Below are positions 32,374-42,949 of a stretch of 64,000 nt of DNA, one piece after another. Location: positions 496,001 to 560,000 of the forward strand of contig JBLDXI010000032.1 in NCBI GenBank assembly GCA_047495785.1, given 5' to 3'. The translations under genes and the position numbers were made by a program. The DNA comes from Lepidodermella squamata (lineage: Eukaryota > Gastrotricha). The notes beneath the pieces are model-generated. The model did not search any database. It was not told the DNA's origin and saw only the letters and a list, made by a program, of their open reading frames with translations. Numbering within the stretch: the first letter of the stretch is position 1; each line of letters opens with the position of its first letter.

Positions 32374-33513
32374 CTATTTCTTGCAGCAAGAACCGCCCGG
32401 GCATTTGCACTCGCCAGGCTTGCAGTTGCAAGAAGTACACTTCCCGCTGGCGTCTTTTTTGCAACAAGGCCCATCGGGACATTTGCAGGTGTCAGGAGAG
32501 CAGCCGTCACAGCACTGCTTCTTGCAACACGAACCATCGGAACACTTACATTCACCAGGGGCACAAGAGCACTTGCCACATTTACCAGTTCCTTGCTTCT
32601 TGCAACAAGAATCAGCCGGGCACTTGCACTCCCCTGGTGGGCAGTCTTTGCAACACTCCTTCTTGCAGCACGACCCCTTGGAGCATTTACATTCGCCAGG
32701 CGGGCAGTTGCATTTTCCACACTTGCCATGGCCTTCTTTCTTGCAGCAGGATTTTCCAGGACACTTGCATTGACCAGCGGGGCAGTTGCATTTACCGCAT
32801 TTGCCTCCATTCTTGCAGCACGACTCGGGCGGGCATTTACATTCACCAGGTGGGCAATCCTTGCAACAATCAGCTTTGCAACACGAACCCTTGGAGCATT
32901 TACATTCGCCAGGCGGGCAGTTGCATTTTCCACACTTGCCATGGTCTTCCTTCTTGCAGCACGAATCAGCCGGACATTTGCATTCCCCAGGTGGGCATCC
33001 TTTGCAACAGTCCTTCTTGCAGCACGACCCCTTGGAGCATTTACACTCGCCGGGCGGGCAGTTGCATTTTCCACACTTGCCATGGCCTTCCTTCTTGCAG
33101 CACGAATCAGCCGGACATTTGCATTCACCGGGTGGGCAACCCTTGCAGCAGTCCTTCTTGCAGCATGAATTCGCAGGGCATTTACATTCCCCAGGTGGGC
33201 AGTTGCACTTTCCACATTTACCCTTCTTGCAGCAGGATTCAGGTGGGCACTTGCATTCGCCGGGCGGGCAGTCTTTGCAGCAATCGTTGTGGCAACCAGA
33301 TTCGTGTTTGCACTTGCAGTCACATGGCTTGCAGTTCTTGCAGCAATCTGTTCTGCAGCACGAATTGGCTGGGCATTTGCATTCGCCAGGCTTGCAGTTA
33401 CATTTGCCACATTCGTGATTGGCGTTTCCCTTGCAGCAAGAGCCTTCGGGACATTTGCATTGGCCATCTTGGCAACCATTCTTGCAACATTGCTTTTCGT
33501 TGTTTCCAGACAT
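32374..33513 (-). CDS. Giant metallothionein-like protein, 112 Cys in sixteen 7-Cys modules
   Basis: An intronless 379-aa frame from ATG 33513 with no signal peptide, so probably cytosolic. My count is 112 Cys (about 30%), with no Trp, Phe or Tyr. It resolves into 16 modules of seven Cys in two alternating types: A, KCGKCNCPPGECKCSKGSCC, and B, DCCKGCPPGECKCPADSCC, joined by KK or KKEGHGK linkers. The order is strictly alternating except for one B-B and one A-A junction; module 3 is a variant (DCCKNCKPCDCKC). CxC and CC pairs, Lys/Gly/Ser spacing and lack of aromatics fit metallothioneins, which bind Zn, Cd or Cu through thiolate clusters. Typical metallothioneins have 60-80 residues, so this is about five times larger. 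A heat-shock element lies about 105 bp upstream. An extracellular Cys-rich protein is an alternative but less likely without a signal peptide. Confidence 0.85.
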   Translation of the reverse strand: MSGNNEKQCCKNGCQDGQCKCPEGSCCKGNANHECGKCNCKPGECKCPANSCCRTDCCKNCKPCDCKCKHESGCHNDCCKDCPPGECKCPPESCCKKGKCGKCNCPPGECKCPANSCCKKDCCKGCPPGECKCPADSCCKKEGHGKCGKCNCPPGECKCSKGSCCKKDCCKGCPPGECKCPADSCCKKEDHGKCGKCNCPPGECKCSKGSCCKADCCKDCPPGECKCPPESCCKNGGKCGKCNCPAGQCKCPGKSCCKKEGHGKCGKCNCPPGECKCSKGSCCKKECCKDCPPGECKCPADSCCKKQGTGKCGKCSCAPGECKCSDGSCCKKQCCDGCSPDTCKCPDGPCCKKDASGKCTSCNCKPGECKCPGGSCCKK

Positions 33514-33978
33514 TTCAGAGCGATTGAATACTTTAATTCAGGACAATGAAAATTAGGTGAGTGATATAATGCTATTGTTTTGACTGTTCTTATGGGGTGT
33601 CAGAAGGTTTTATCGTTCTCGAACATTCTTAGAACATACGTGGGTGGGTTGATAAAACGACGCCTGTCATTGTTTACTCCCAAAGGTTAATGCTCAAAAT
33701 AGCGCCGCAAACTCGGTTTATTCGCTTCACAGAGTTTGTTTATGCCCGTATTAATCGGTGTGGCTTGAGTCTGTAAACGACACGACGTTCAGCTGTCTAA
33801 TCTCTTGCTGAAACTGTCTGCTGATACCATTTTTTGAAAACATGCCACAGGCACCTGGTTAAGACTAGCAAATGAGAACAAGAAAAAGTGTTTATGCACG
33901 CTGAATTTATTGCAGGAGATGAATCCTTGATGAATCAGACTTCAAAATGTTCATTTATGAGCCTATTTCCGCCCATTT
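33514..33978. other. Promoter interval of the metallothionein-like gene
   Basis: Read on the minus strand it has a heat-shock element at 33616-33628 and a TATA-like ATTATATC about 50 bp before the ATG. The far side holds the 3' end of receptor R1. No canonical metal-response element (TGCRCNC) was seen. Confidence 0.5.
33616..33628. promoter_or_regulatory. Heat-shock element (three-unit) upstream of the metallothionein-like gene
   Basis: TTCTCGAACATTC is a perfect TTCnnGAAnnTTC array, the HSF binding consensus, with an extra GAA three bases further on. It lies about 105 bp upstream of the ATG. HSF control of metallothioneins is known in yeast and animals. Confidence 0.6.
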
Positions 33979-36373
33979 TCATGCAGCATTGCTAGCTGTG
34001 CGCGATTTCGGCTGCGCAAAGCCGACTTTTTTCCCTAACGATGGTGCCGCTAAAATAATGGATGTGAGTACTGAACTCAACATCAGAGTGATGCTTATTG
34101 TCCCATTCTGCGCCGAAGGATGGTTGTCGAATCCGAACAGAAGCAAAACAGCAGCGGCGAATAATGTTAAAAAGTTAAACTGCACTCTTCGCATCGGATT
34201 CATCTCAGGTATCAAAACATCGACTCTTTTGATGCCGGAAATTGCCTTCAGGGAAAAAGCTATCACTGATCCGATGACAAGCATAATCAGGTGAACGGCG
34301 ACTAATGTCCCCAACCACGCGGAAAAAGCATCAGAACTACATGAACCTTCTACAACGGCCACAAACAGGTCTTTATCACTGTCATAAAAGCTGGAAACGT
34401 TGCGAAAATGTAATTTGAGAGGGTCGCTTAAGAACCATATCGTCAGAAACGCGATGTTTGCGAATGTGAATAAGAGTGCACTTTGTGAACTTCTCTTGTC
34501 TTGAAGAGTTTGAATTTGCTCGGGGTACATCTTTTTCAGCCTAATTGATTTCTGCCGTTGCACCTCCGCACTGTTAATGACAAAAATGTCACTCGTCGCT
34601 GGCGTGAATACTTCACGCTGAAACAAATACGAGCGATTTGATAGATAAACTTTGAAATACAACCATAATCTGGTGCAGACAGAGCCGTGGGCGAGGGTTA
34701 AGCCTACGACGGTAAAGATGATTTTGACGTAGCACAACCGTAAATTCAGAGGATTGCTGAGATCTGTTAAGCTGACAAGACCGATTGCGAACGTTGTTGC
34801 TCCTCCATCCATTAGTAAACAAGCGAGCAAAAGGACGATTTGACTGCGCCGTAGAATCTGTTGTTTAAAATATTTTCTAACCAAATAAAAAAAGTCTCGA
34901 AATGTGACCGAAAGCCGAGAGAGCGGAAATGGCGTAAACTGAGATTGAAAGGTCGTCAGTCACATCTTTAGCAATCCTTGTGAATCGGGGCATGTCTGAC
35001 GGGACTTTCTGACCAGGCCACTCGATCTGAGTAATACTCGAAAAGGAATACATCGAGAGATTAGCCGGCTCACCGGCATTAATTTTCCCATTCAGAATCA
35101 GTGCATTCGTCAAATGAGACCAAGTTATAACCAATGTGGGGTAGCCATCCATTTCGAGTCGTTCGGAATATTTCTCGTATCCAACCCGAAGATCGCGGAA
35201 CTCAAGTTCTGCGGTGCTTTGGTTCGCGATTCGGCTCACAAGATTTGGTTGGTCGGCGTAGTCAGATAGCGTCATATTCCTCGAGATTAGGTTCATTTCA
35301 GTCTGATGTAAGGCCATCGTGGCTTGCATTACCACATCATGGCAGGGCAGCCTTCGCGGAAAGTCGGGACTATTTGGGTACATATCGTTAGTGAATTTGG
35401 CGTAGAGTTGCTCGAACCCGTCTCTATCGTAACCAAGAGAGGTATTCCCATTGTTTTCTAACAAAACGGATTGGCCGCCGATGAAAACTGAATACTTCAT
35501 TTGCTCCAATATTATGTTTCTGGTGCAGTTCTTCTTCGGATTGGTGAATGACGGTAACATGGCAGGGTCAGTGAACGTTCCGAGATAAGTGACAAAAACG
35601 TACTTAGATCCAGTCACCCCAAAGTTGAATGCTGCGCAGTAGAACTCGGTGATAGAAAACCAACGCGCTAGCACGACCATGATAATGCGAGCGTTGCTTC
35701 TTCTCAGAGATATCATCATTTCATCGGGGACATCGTTTTCGAAAGCATCTGACCAGCGAATAGCCAGTTTGTGCTTAAAAGTACCTTCGTAGAAACTTTT
35801 TGCCAACTGAAAGTCCAGGGATCGAGTTGAGGTTAGAAGTCCAACGCTTCTCCATCCCATTATGTACTTGATAAAGTAAATCCATGAGCTATGAACGATT
35901 TCTCCTGGAATTTGTTGGCGATACAAGTTAGGGGCAGCTGCTCGATTCGCAGTGAAGATTGGCGAAGCACACCCGGCTGTTACAGCTACCATATTCAATG
36001 GGGCCAAAGTCGCGGCGTACGGCAGGCAACTAGCCGATGAGCTCGGACCGATGGTTATCGGAGACTGATAGATTGTCTTGTTTTCGCTGTTTTCAAACCA
36101 TCGAATGTAGTTTATCAAGCGACTGGTTGCTAGATTTGAGTTCATGGTTTCATCTTGTATGTCAAGAACCAGGTGATAGTTTGGCAATATATCTTTCCTT
36201 GAATTAGCAACTTTAACAACGAATTCCATAGCAGCGGCACAGGCTTTCCCATCCTGAGGTTCATTACCGGTGAAGCCGACTAGAGCTAAGACAGATAACG
36301 TCTTGTTCTTTCGAGCCTGACCTGTAATCGGCGACAGAGCAGATATGGTGAGAATCAGAATGATGATGTTCAT
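33979..36373 (-). pseudogene. GABA-B-like class C receptor R1, with one frameshift
   Basis: The signal peptide (MNIIILILTISALSPITGQ from ATG 36373) and Venus-flytrap ectodomain (SVLALVGFTGNEPQDGKACA, RKDILPNY, GPSSSASC, NMTLSDYADQP) lie in one frame ending at 34877. The 7TM half (LCYVKIIF in TM3, WFLSDPLK after TM4, the ECL2 Cys, tail AQPKSRTASNAA) lies in another frame from about 34890. The break falls in a run of seven A at 34887-34893 (T on the coding strand), where six would keep the frame. Without the extra base the protein would be 797 aa, matching its siblings. It could be a recent inactivation, a sequencing error in the homopolymer or ribosomal slippage. There is no other stop, which argues against old decay. 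It is the first of the receptor array. Confidence 0.8.
34887..34893 (-). other. Homopolymer frameshift site in receptor R1
   Basis: Seven consecutive T on the coding strand between the codons for SRL and the TM1 end. Upstream and downstream frames are both receptor-like and differ by one base. Confidence 0.85.
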
Positions 36374-37049
36374 CTTGTGAGCATAAATTAATGCAACCGA
36401 AATTTTGAACATGTGCGTGAAATAACCCTCGTAAGTCATAAGTGACACTTATTTATGTGTTCGCTTAACTTCTTCCGGCAACATGTTCAATGCATCATCT
36501 CAGTTTCGAGGGCAAGCGTTGGAGATTGCGTTGGCATTTCGTTGAAGTTCCGTTTCGCGTTACATTTCTACTTAGTCTGATGAATTTGATTTGCTTCAGA
36601 ATTATTGAAGCTGGATGATTCAGCATGCATGGATGAGAAAAACGGGCTCTCACGTCTCGCGTTGTTTCGAACTGTAGTAAAGGATAAGTTTCAAAATGAC
36701 TAAAACCATGGTAGCGTCATCGCTGTCTAACCCTGTGAAACCTTACCCTAAAGTAAGCTATAGTCCGTGATCATTATGCAGTGTTTTATTTCAGTGCGCA
36801 TTGCGATTGAAACACAGCCTAATTCGAATGTGTGCGGGTTTTCGCAAAAATGCCAGGACAACACGTGAGAACTGACGGCAGCGTACATTGATACTACGAT
36901 TTACCTACCATGAAGTTTAACACATGTTTATGTCTAACTATGAGCGAATGAACATCGGGCTATCGCACCAGATATTGCGGACTGCGTTACCGACAGGTAA
37001 TTTGAAATGCAACCGACTAATTATTCGCGTTCTCGGGGCGATCTACTCG
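36374..37049. other. Intergenic spacer between receptors R1 and R2
   Basis: It contains the promoter side of R1 (minus strand). No coding frame or repeat is supported. Confidence 0.4.
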
Positions 37050-39389
37050 TTAGTACAGGATCTGCTTCAGTGGTGGAATGAAAATGAAGCAGAATGTTGC
37101 CGAGGAATGGCAAAGAAGTGCGATGGATATGACCAAATACTGCCACGTAGGATGACCGTTAAAACCAACAAGAACCAGCATAGTTCCAAAATATGACGTT
37201 ACCGCCACCAAAATTGCTCTACGCAGAGGATTCAATTCAGGAATGACCGATGAGCATTCGAACATCAAGGAAGCTGTTCGCAAAGAGAAAGCCACAAAAG
37301 CTCCACACAGCAAGAGTAAGCCGTGACTTCCAGCAAGACCAGCATACCAACCAATTTCTCCAGGTGACGAGCAAGCGGTTTCTATCACACTGAAGAAGGT
37401 ATCGTTTTCTTCGTCATAATACCTGGAAATTACGTCCGAATAGAATATGAGAGGGTCATGAATAAACCAGGCGATAGCCACACTGATATTGACGAGCGTC
37501 ATCAGTAGAGTTATCAATATGCTACGCCTTTCTTGCTGTTTAATTAGGAAGGATGGGTAAAGCTTCTGAAGGTTGTTCATTTTCGAATCTGTTCGTTCGA
37601 GAGCATCATTAAACACTGCATTTCTACTGTCACCGCCTCCCCGTGTTCTTTTGAACCCACTCAAAAAAGTCAAAAGTATTTGGCCGTGAAGGAATAATTT
37701 CGTGAAGATTGCGCCATGAACCAGAGAAACGCCGATTACTAAAAGTAGTAATCTAGCATGACAAATTACAGCATTGCTTTGGCTTGTTATATTGGTAGTA
37801 TCGACAAAACCGACGGCAAAACAAGCCGCAGATGCATTTATGAATAAAAACCCTGCTGCTAATACTACCTTCCCCAGGATATTACTCATTAGCTTCGCAG
37901 AGTAAAGGAGACGGACGATCGAAGCCGATTGGACCAGCGAAATCCCTGAAATGAGGATTATAATGGCAAGACTTGCCTTAGGGTCGATATCGCGTTGAAT
38001 TTGAACAAATTTAGCCATGTCATTCGGAGCCGCAGCATCTTTGGTAGGCCATTTTATGGGACACTTCATTATGACAGCTCTAAAATCTTCCAATGCGGCC
38101 ACATTTTTTCCCGCTACAATCTTGGTATGGAATTTGATACCCTTTGGTGACCAGGTGAAGAGGTAATTCGGGTAACTATCCATCTCAAGTCGAGCTGAAA
38201 ATGCTTCCAAACCATTTCGGAGCCCGAAGGATGTCGTGAGGCCAGCGCTTTGATTGGCAACTAAACCAACCATTTCCGGCTCAGCTGCGTAGTCGGTCAG
38301 AGTCATGTTCATCTTTTTCAGCAGAATCTCAGTATTATGTAGCACGAGAATCGAGTGAATAGCTATGTCGTAGTATGAATAGCGCCGAGAATAGTCGGAA
38401 AAATTTCGGAAAGAGCTCTTGGTGAAATTGTCATACGTTTCGTCAAATTGAGAAACATTTTCTCCCAGACTGTTGGGTGTTGGGTTATCCAGCTGAACGG
38501 GCGAGGTGCCAATAAAGACTGAATTCTTCATTTGTTCAATAATTACATCACGGGTGCAGTTCCTTCTTTGATTTATGACTTTTGGAAGGGACATAGGATT
38601 GACGTAGGCCGCGGAGTACGTCACAAAAACGTAGTTTGGTCCTGTTATCCCAAATCTGTAAGCGGCACAGAGAAATTCTACATTGCTGAACGATCGTCCT
38701 AAGGAGACAACGATTACCCTGACGTTACTCTTCTTCAGTGAATTCATCATGTCATCACTGACTTCAGTATCAAACGAGTCGAACCACTTGATGGTCACAT
38801 TGTTGGATTGACTGGCTGCGTAAAAGTTATTTGCCAGTTGGAAATCTAACGTTCGCGTTGATGTAATTAGGCCAACGTTCTTCCATTTTTGTACGTATTT
38901 AACGAAGTACAACCACGAACTTACGGTGACATCCCCGGGGTTCGTCATTCTATAGATGTTTGGGTAGGTTTTCCTATTTGCCCCTAAAACAGGTGAGGCG
39001 CATCCAGCAGTGATAGAAACCATATTTAGGTGGGTCAGGACCGAAGCGTATGAGATGCAACCTATTGTTGAGGTCGGGCCAACTGTTACCGGGGACTGGC
39101 AATACGTCTGCTTATCTTCAAACGAACGGGCATATTCCAAAAGTCTGCGCGTGGCTAAATTCGAATTAGCGGCTTCGTCTTGAAAGTCGAACACAACTTG
39201 ATAGTTAGGGAGGATGTCATTCCTGAGATTGATTTGATGCGCAGCGAGTTGCATCGCAGCGACACATGGCCGGCAGTCCTGAGGTTCCATGCCAGTGAAA
39301 CTCATCAAGGCCATCACAGAAAGGGTTTTTGTTTTCTCCGCGTTGAGGCCATCCATGGTAAAGAAAAAAATTATATAAAATGTCAGCAT
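37050..39389 (-). CDS. GABA-B-like class C receptor R2
   Basis: Single exon, 779 aa from ATG 39389 (the upstream TTG frame start is not credible), with signal peptide MLTFYIIFFFTMDGLNA. The Venus-flytrap ectodomain shows GMEPQDCRPCVAAMQLA, RNDILPNYQVVFDFQDEAAN and ASPVLGANRKTYPNIYR, patterns shared with GABA-B subunits (DILPDY, SP.LSNR..P..FR). The 7TM half has CHARLLLLVIGVSLVHGAIF (TM3), WFIHDPLIFY (GABA-B-like W..DPL), the conserved ECL2 Cys and a FCFIFIPPLK end. There is no Cys-rich domain between ectodomain and TM1, as in GABA-B rather than mGlu receptors. Sequons such as NMTLTDYA are shared across the array. The ligand is unknown. Probably a plasma-membrane G-protein-coupled sensor. Confidence 0.88.
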   Translation of the reverse strand: MLTFYIIFFFTMDGLNAEKTKTLSVMALMSFTGMEPQDCRPCVAAMQLAAHQINLRNDILPNYQVVFDFQDEAANSNLATRRLLEYARSFEDKQTYCQSPVTVGPTSTIGCISYASVLTHLNMVSITAGCASPVLGANRKTYPNIYRMTNPGDVTVSSWLYFVKYVQKWKNVGLITSTRTLDFQLANNFYAASQSNNVTIKWFDSFDTEVSDDMMNSLKKSNVRVIVVSLGRSFSNVEFLCAAYRFGITGPNYVFVTYSAAYVNPMSLPKVINQRRNCTRDVIIEQMKNSVFIGTSPVQLDNPTPNSLGENVSQFDETYDNFTKSSFRNFSDYSRRYSYYDIAIHSILVLHNTEILLKKMNMTLTDYAAEPEMVGLVANQSAGLTTSFGLRNGLEAFSARLEMDSYPNYLFTWSPKGIKFHTKIVAGKNVAALEDFRAVIMKCPIKWPTKDAAAPNDMAKFVQIQRDIDPKASLAIIILISGISLVQSASIVRLLYSAKLMSNILGKVVLAAGFLFINASAACFAVGFVDTTNITSQSNAVICHARLLLLVIGVSLVHGAIFTKLFLHGQILLTFLSGFKRTRGGGDSRNAVFNDALERTDSKMNNLQKLYPSFLIKQQERRSILITLLMTLVNISVAIAWFIHDPLIFYSDVISRYYDEENDTFFSVIETACSSPGEIGWYAGLAGSHGLLLLCGAFVAFSLRTASLMFECSSVIPELNPLRRAILVAVTSYFGTMLVLVGFNGHPTWQYLVISIALLCHSSATFCFIFIPPLKQILY

Positions 39390-40456
39390 TGTTTGGAAAT
39401 ATGACAAAAATTATCCCGTACAAGCAGCCTTTTATGCCGATGCCGTGGGTGTAATCTTTTCCGCAACGTGCACCGGGGCAAATAGGGCTGCTGCCGAAAT
39501 TAGCCATATATTCGCTAAACAACCCACTAGCAATTACTTGAGGGTTTCGGTATCCTCATTCCTTATGTCAAAGTCACGACAGTATGTGCTTTGCTGGGGC
39601 AAAATGTTCTCCTTTTCTAGCAGATGTGTGAACTTGAAACTGACAGGATATTCACCAGAACCCTCGAACTTGAGACAATCCTTGAGACAATCCTGAGTAC
39701 TCGTTCTGTGACAAGTGATTTTCAGTAATGCTCAAAGATCTCGAATTGAAACCAACCAGTGCCAAGGTTACTCATCCTAGTGCCTCGGTAAGTGACAAGC
39801 TAACCTCAGGTGATGTCCCATAATATTTGAAAGCCTAACTGTAAAAGGAAACGCAGACACCTTCTGCTATCATCTAAAATCTTTGAATCTTTTATGCAGT
39901 AGCAGCAGCAGCAAGCTGCTGCAGAAGCGTAAAGGTTAGGGAACCCTAAATGATCATTAAGTTTATGGCTAGGAGCTTCCATCGGGATTAGTCACGTCCT
40001 TTCCTGGGTTCCGAGCGTTGCTCACTGCAAACATGAAGCCAAAAAGATCCACCCCCTCCAAGACTATATAATGTCCGAATTAAATGTCCGTGGCCACTCG
40101 ATCCTTGATGGCAAGGCGCAAGGAAGCGTATTATAACGCATTGCAAATATGATATCCAGCTGTTATCATTAATTTAATAATTTTTAATGACGTGAAAGGA
40201 AATTGCTGTTGTAATTTTTGGTTTTACAAATCCTGCCCTTCAAATCCACCTCTAACTCTCACTGTTTAAATTCAGATTATCCTAATTGTCAGATTACCAA
40301 AGGTCACTGAAATTCGCAGCATAGCATGCATTACTAGAACATTAATAATAACGTTCTTAACCTCGGCTGAACAACATTTCTGGTCATTTTAAACATGCAG
40401 ACAAGTATTAATTTCATTTATTTATCAGGTCCTCCGCGGCATTATATGCCCTTGTG
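39390..40456. other. Intergenic spacer between receptors R2 and R3
   Basis: A short CAG/CTG palindromic patch (GCAGCAGCAGCAAGCTGCTG near 39900-39922) is the only notable structure. There is no supported gene. Confidence 0.45.
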
Positions 40457-42949
40457 TTATTGATTGTGATTATTAGATAAACTTCCGGATAGTCTACGAC
40501 TGAGGTTGGTCGTTTGATTAGAACGAGGTATGGAAAGGTGGATGGATCCACGAGCGTCCCTAATTCTGGTAACGTGTGAACGATAGCGAAGTGCCGGTGC
40601 GAAAATGAAGCAGAACGTTGAAATCGAATAAATAAGCAGTGCGAAGGACAAGACCAAATACTGGGTTGTTGAATGACCAGCGAAACCGACAAGAATCAAA
40701 ATTGTACCATAAAATAAAGTTACAGCAATCATTTGAGCTCTCCTAAGCGGATTGAACTCAGGTATATATTGCGAGCAGTTCATAATCAACGAAACCGATC
40801 GCAAAGAATAAGCCAAGAAAGCTCCACATAGCAGAATAATGCCTTGACTACCACATAAAATCGCATACCAAACAACAATCTGAGGCGATGAGCATGCCAT
40901 TTCTTTCACTGTAAAAAACGCGTCCTCGCCCTCATCGTAATATTCAGAGACGATCTCTGATGAAAATTCAACTGGGTCATACAGAAACCAGAGAAGAAGA
41001 ATAATGCCATACAGTACAACGATGACCAATGTCGAATGTAGAGTGCGCTTATCGTGGGCTTTCGCGAGTAAATTTGGGTACAACTGGCGCAAATAAGATT
41101 TCGCTGTTGAGTCCATAGCCAGACCTTCATGAAATATTCGCGGATGCTGATTCGTCATATCTCCCCTATGGCTGCCACTACTGTACTGTTTTTTAAAAGC
41201 TCGAATCTTCCCAAGCAGCTCGTTGCCATACAAAACTAACTTGAACACCATGGAACTATGAACAAGAGCCATTCCTATAACGAGGAGACTTATTCTAGCT
41301 CGACATATTGCGTAATTATCTCCATTAATGACCCTATTTCCATCGACCAAACCAACAGCAAAACAAGCTGCTGAAATGTTTATGACTATTACACCAGCTG
41401 TCGACAACATTTTCCCGCGAAAGATCCCTCGATTCGTCCTTTTCGCTAGGACGTAGACAAGCGCAGCGAACTGGGCCAACGAAATGAGAGTTGCAACTAT
41501 CGTTATGGACAAACCTGTCTCAAAGGTTATGTCATCCATAATTTGCACGCTCCTCGCCATATCATTCGGGGCCCGTGCATCTTTAGTTAACCATTTTAGT
41601 TCAGAGTTCATGATGTTCACAGAATAGTTCTCCAAGACTTCAACATTTCTCCCGGCAACAATTTTGTAGTGATAGTTCATGTCGCTTCCATTTCCTGACC
41701 AAGTTGCCACAAAGTTCGGGTAGCTATCCATTTCCATCCGTTGAGAAAACGCCTCGTAACCGTTGCGAAGGCCGTAGAAGCTGGTGAGTCCCGCTGTTTT
41801 GTTCGCGATCGAACCAACAAGCTTCGGCATTAAAGCATAGTCAGAAAGCGTCATATTTTTCTGTGCCAGCAGGCTCTCAGTCTTGTTAAGAACCAGAATA
41901 GCGTGTAAGGTTACGTCGTGACAACTATGGCGTCTGAAGAAGTCAGCTTTGTTCCAGAAAATTCCATTTGTATAATTGTCAAACAACCTTTCAAACTCGT
42001 TCAAAGTGTATCCGAGAGATGTCGTCGTCGGATTTTCCAAAACGACAGAAGAAGTGCCGATGAAGACAGAATACTTTGTTTGCTCGATTACAACATCTCG
42101 GGTGCAATTTTTCTTCTGATTTATAACTTGGGGTAAGGAATAAGGATCTGTGAAAGCGGCGGCATAGGTTATGAATACGTAGTTGGCTCCTGTAATTCCA
42201 AATCTATAAGCAGCGCAAAGAAATTCAACATTTGAGAAAAATCTGCCAAGAGAAACCATGATGACTCGCACGTTACTTTTCTTCAGAGACAGCATCATTT
42301 CATCGCTGACCTCTGTGTCAAACGAGTCAGACCAACGTATTGACACTCCGCTAGCTAGACTAGCCTCATAAAAGTTCTTCGCCAGTTGGAAGTCCAGGGT
42401 TCTGGTGCTCGTTATCAATCCAACGTTTTTCCACTTTTGAATGTATTTGATATAATAGAGCCAAGAGCCGGTAACAGTATCTCCTGGGTTATTCAGTCTA
42501 TAGATGTTTGGGAAGTCTTTCCGGTTCGCTCCAAAAACGGGTGAGCCGCAACCATAAGTTACAGAGACTATATTCACATGTGATAACGCAGTTGCGTATG
42601 GAATGCATCCTATAGTTGAAATCGGGCCTAAGGTAACAGGGGATGGCAGATACGGCTGGGGAGATTCAAACGATCGCACGTAGTCCATTAATCGCCGCGT
42701 TGCGAGATTAGAATTTAAAGTTTCATCCTGCAAGTCCAGTTGAATGCGGTAGTTCGGCAGAATATCGGATCTCCTGTTGACAATGTCGACAACAAAGCGC
42801 ATAGCGGCTGCACAGGTCTTGCCATCTTGTGGCTCACTTCCGGTGAAGGGGACTAAGCCCATTAGAGATAGAGATTTTACTTCAGCTCGGGCTGCCATAC
42901 CGATGCAGCCTATTAGCACCATTGCAAGTGTGAAAATTAGTCGATGCAT
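40457..42949 (-). CDS. GABA-B-like class C receptor R3
   Basis: Single exon, 830 aa from ATG 42949; signal peptide MHRLIFTLAMVLIGCIGMAA. The ectodomain has GSEPQDGKTCAAAMRFVVDI, RSDILPNYRIQLDLQDETLN, GCGSPVFGANRKDFPNIYR and EMDSYPNFVATW. The membrane half has CRARISLLVIGMALVHSSMV, WFLYDPVEFSSE, ECL2 ACSSPQIVVWYAI, and the FCFIFAPALR end, paralleling FVPKL in GABA-B subunits. The cytosolic tail is the longest among R1-R4, rich in Arg, Ser and Asn (LSRRLSGSLSNNHNQ), with possible phosphorylation sites. It is the closest relative of R2 (nearly the same TYCQSPVT/PYLPSPVT and SFDTEVSD segments), so the two are probably recent tandem duplicates. Confidence 0.9.
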   Translation of the reverse strand: MHRLIFTLAMVLIGCIGMAARAEVKSLSLMGLVPFTGSEPQDGKTCAAAMRFVVDIVNRRSDILPNYRIQLDLQDETLNSNLATRRLMDYVRSFESPQPYLPSPVTLGPISTIGCIPYATALSHVNIVSVTYGCGSPVFGANRKDFPNIYRLNNPGDTVTGSWLYYIKYIQKWKNVGLITSTRTLDFQLAKNFYEASLASGVSIRWSDSFDTEVSDEMMLSLKKSNVRVIMVSLGRFFSNVEFLCAAYRFGITGANYVFITYAAAFTDPYSLPQVINQKKNCTRDVVIEQTKYSVFIGTSSVVLENPTTTSLGYTLNEFERLFDNYTNGIFWNKADFFRRHSCHDVTLHAILVLNKTESLLAQKNMTLSDYALMPKLVGSIANKTAGLTSFYGLRNGYEAFSQRMEMDSYPNFVATWSGNGSDMNYHYKIVAGRNVEVLENYSVNIMNSELKWLTKDARAPNDMARSVQIMDDITFETGLSITIVATLISLAQFAALVYVLAKRTNRGIFRGKMLSTAGVIVINISAACFAVGLVDGNRVINGDNYAICRARISLLVIGMALVHSSMVFKLVLYGNELLGKIRAFKKQYSSGSHRGDMTNQHPRIFHEGLAMDSTAKSYLRQLYPNLLAKAHDKRTLHSTLVIVVLYGIILLLWFLYDPVEFSSEIVSEYYDEGEDAFFTVKEMACSSPQIVVWYAILCGSQGIILLCGAFLAYSLRSVSLIMNCSQYIPEFNPLRRAQMIAVTLFYGTILILVGFAGHSTTQYLVLSFALLIYSISTFCFIFAPALRYRSHVTRIRDARGSIHLSIPRSNQTTNLSRRLSGSLSNNHNQ

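Noticed and set aside
32317-33549. Long open frames on both strands (up to 370 aa) overlapping the Cys-rich gene
   Set aside because: They arise because the repeated coding unit lacks stops in several frames. Only the minus frame from 33513 gives periodic Cys modules; the others are low-complexity shadows.
39898-39925. CAG/CTG run as a microsatellite or hairpin of note
   Set aside because: Only a handful of units; common in animal intergenic DNA.
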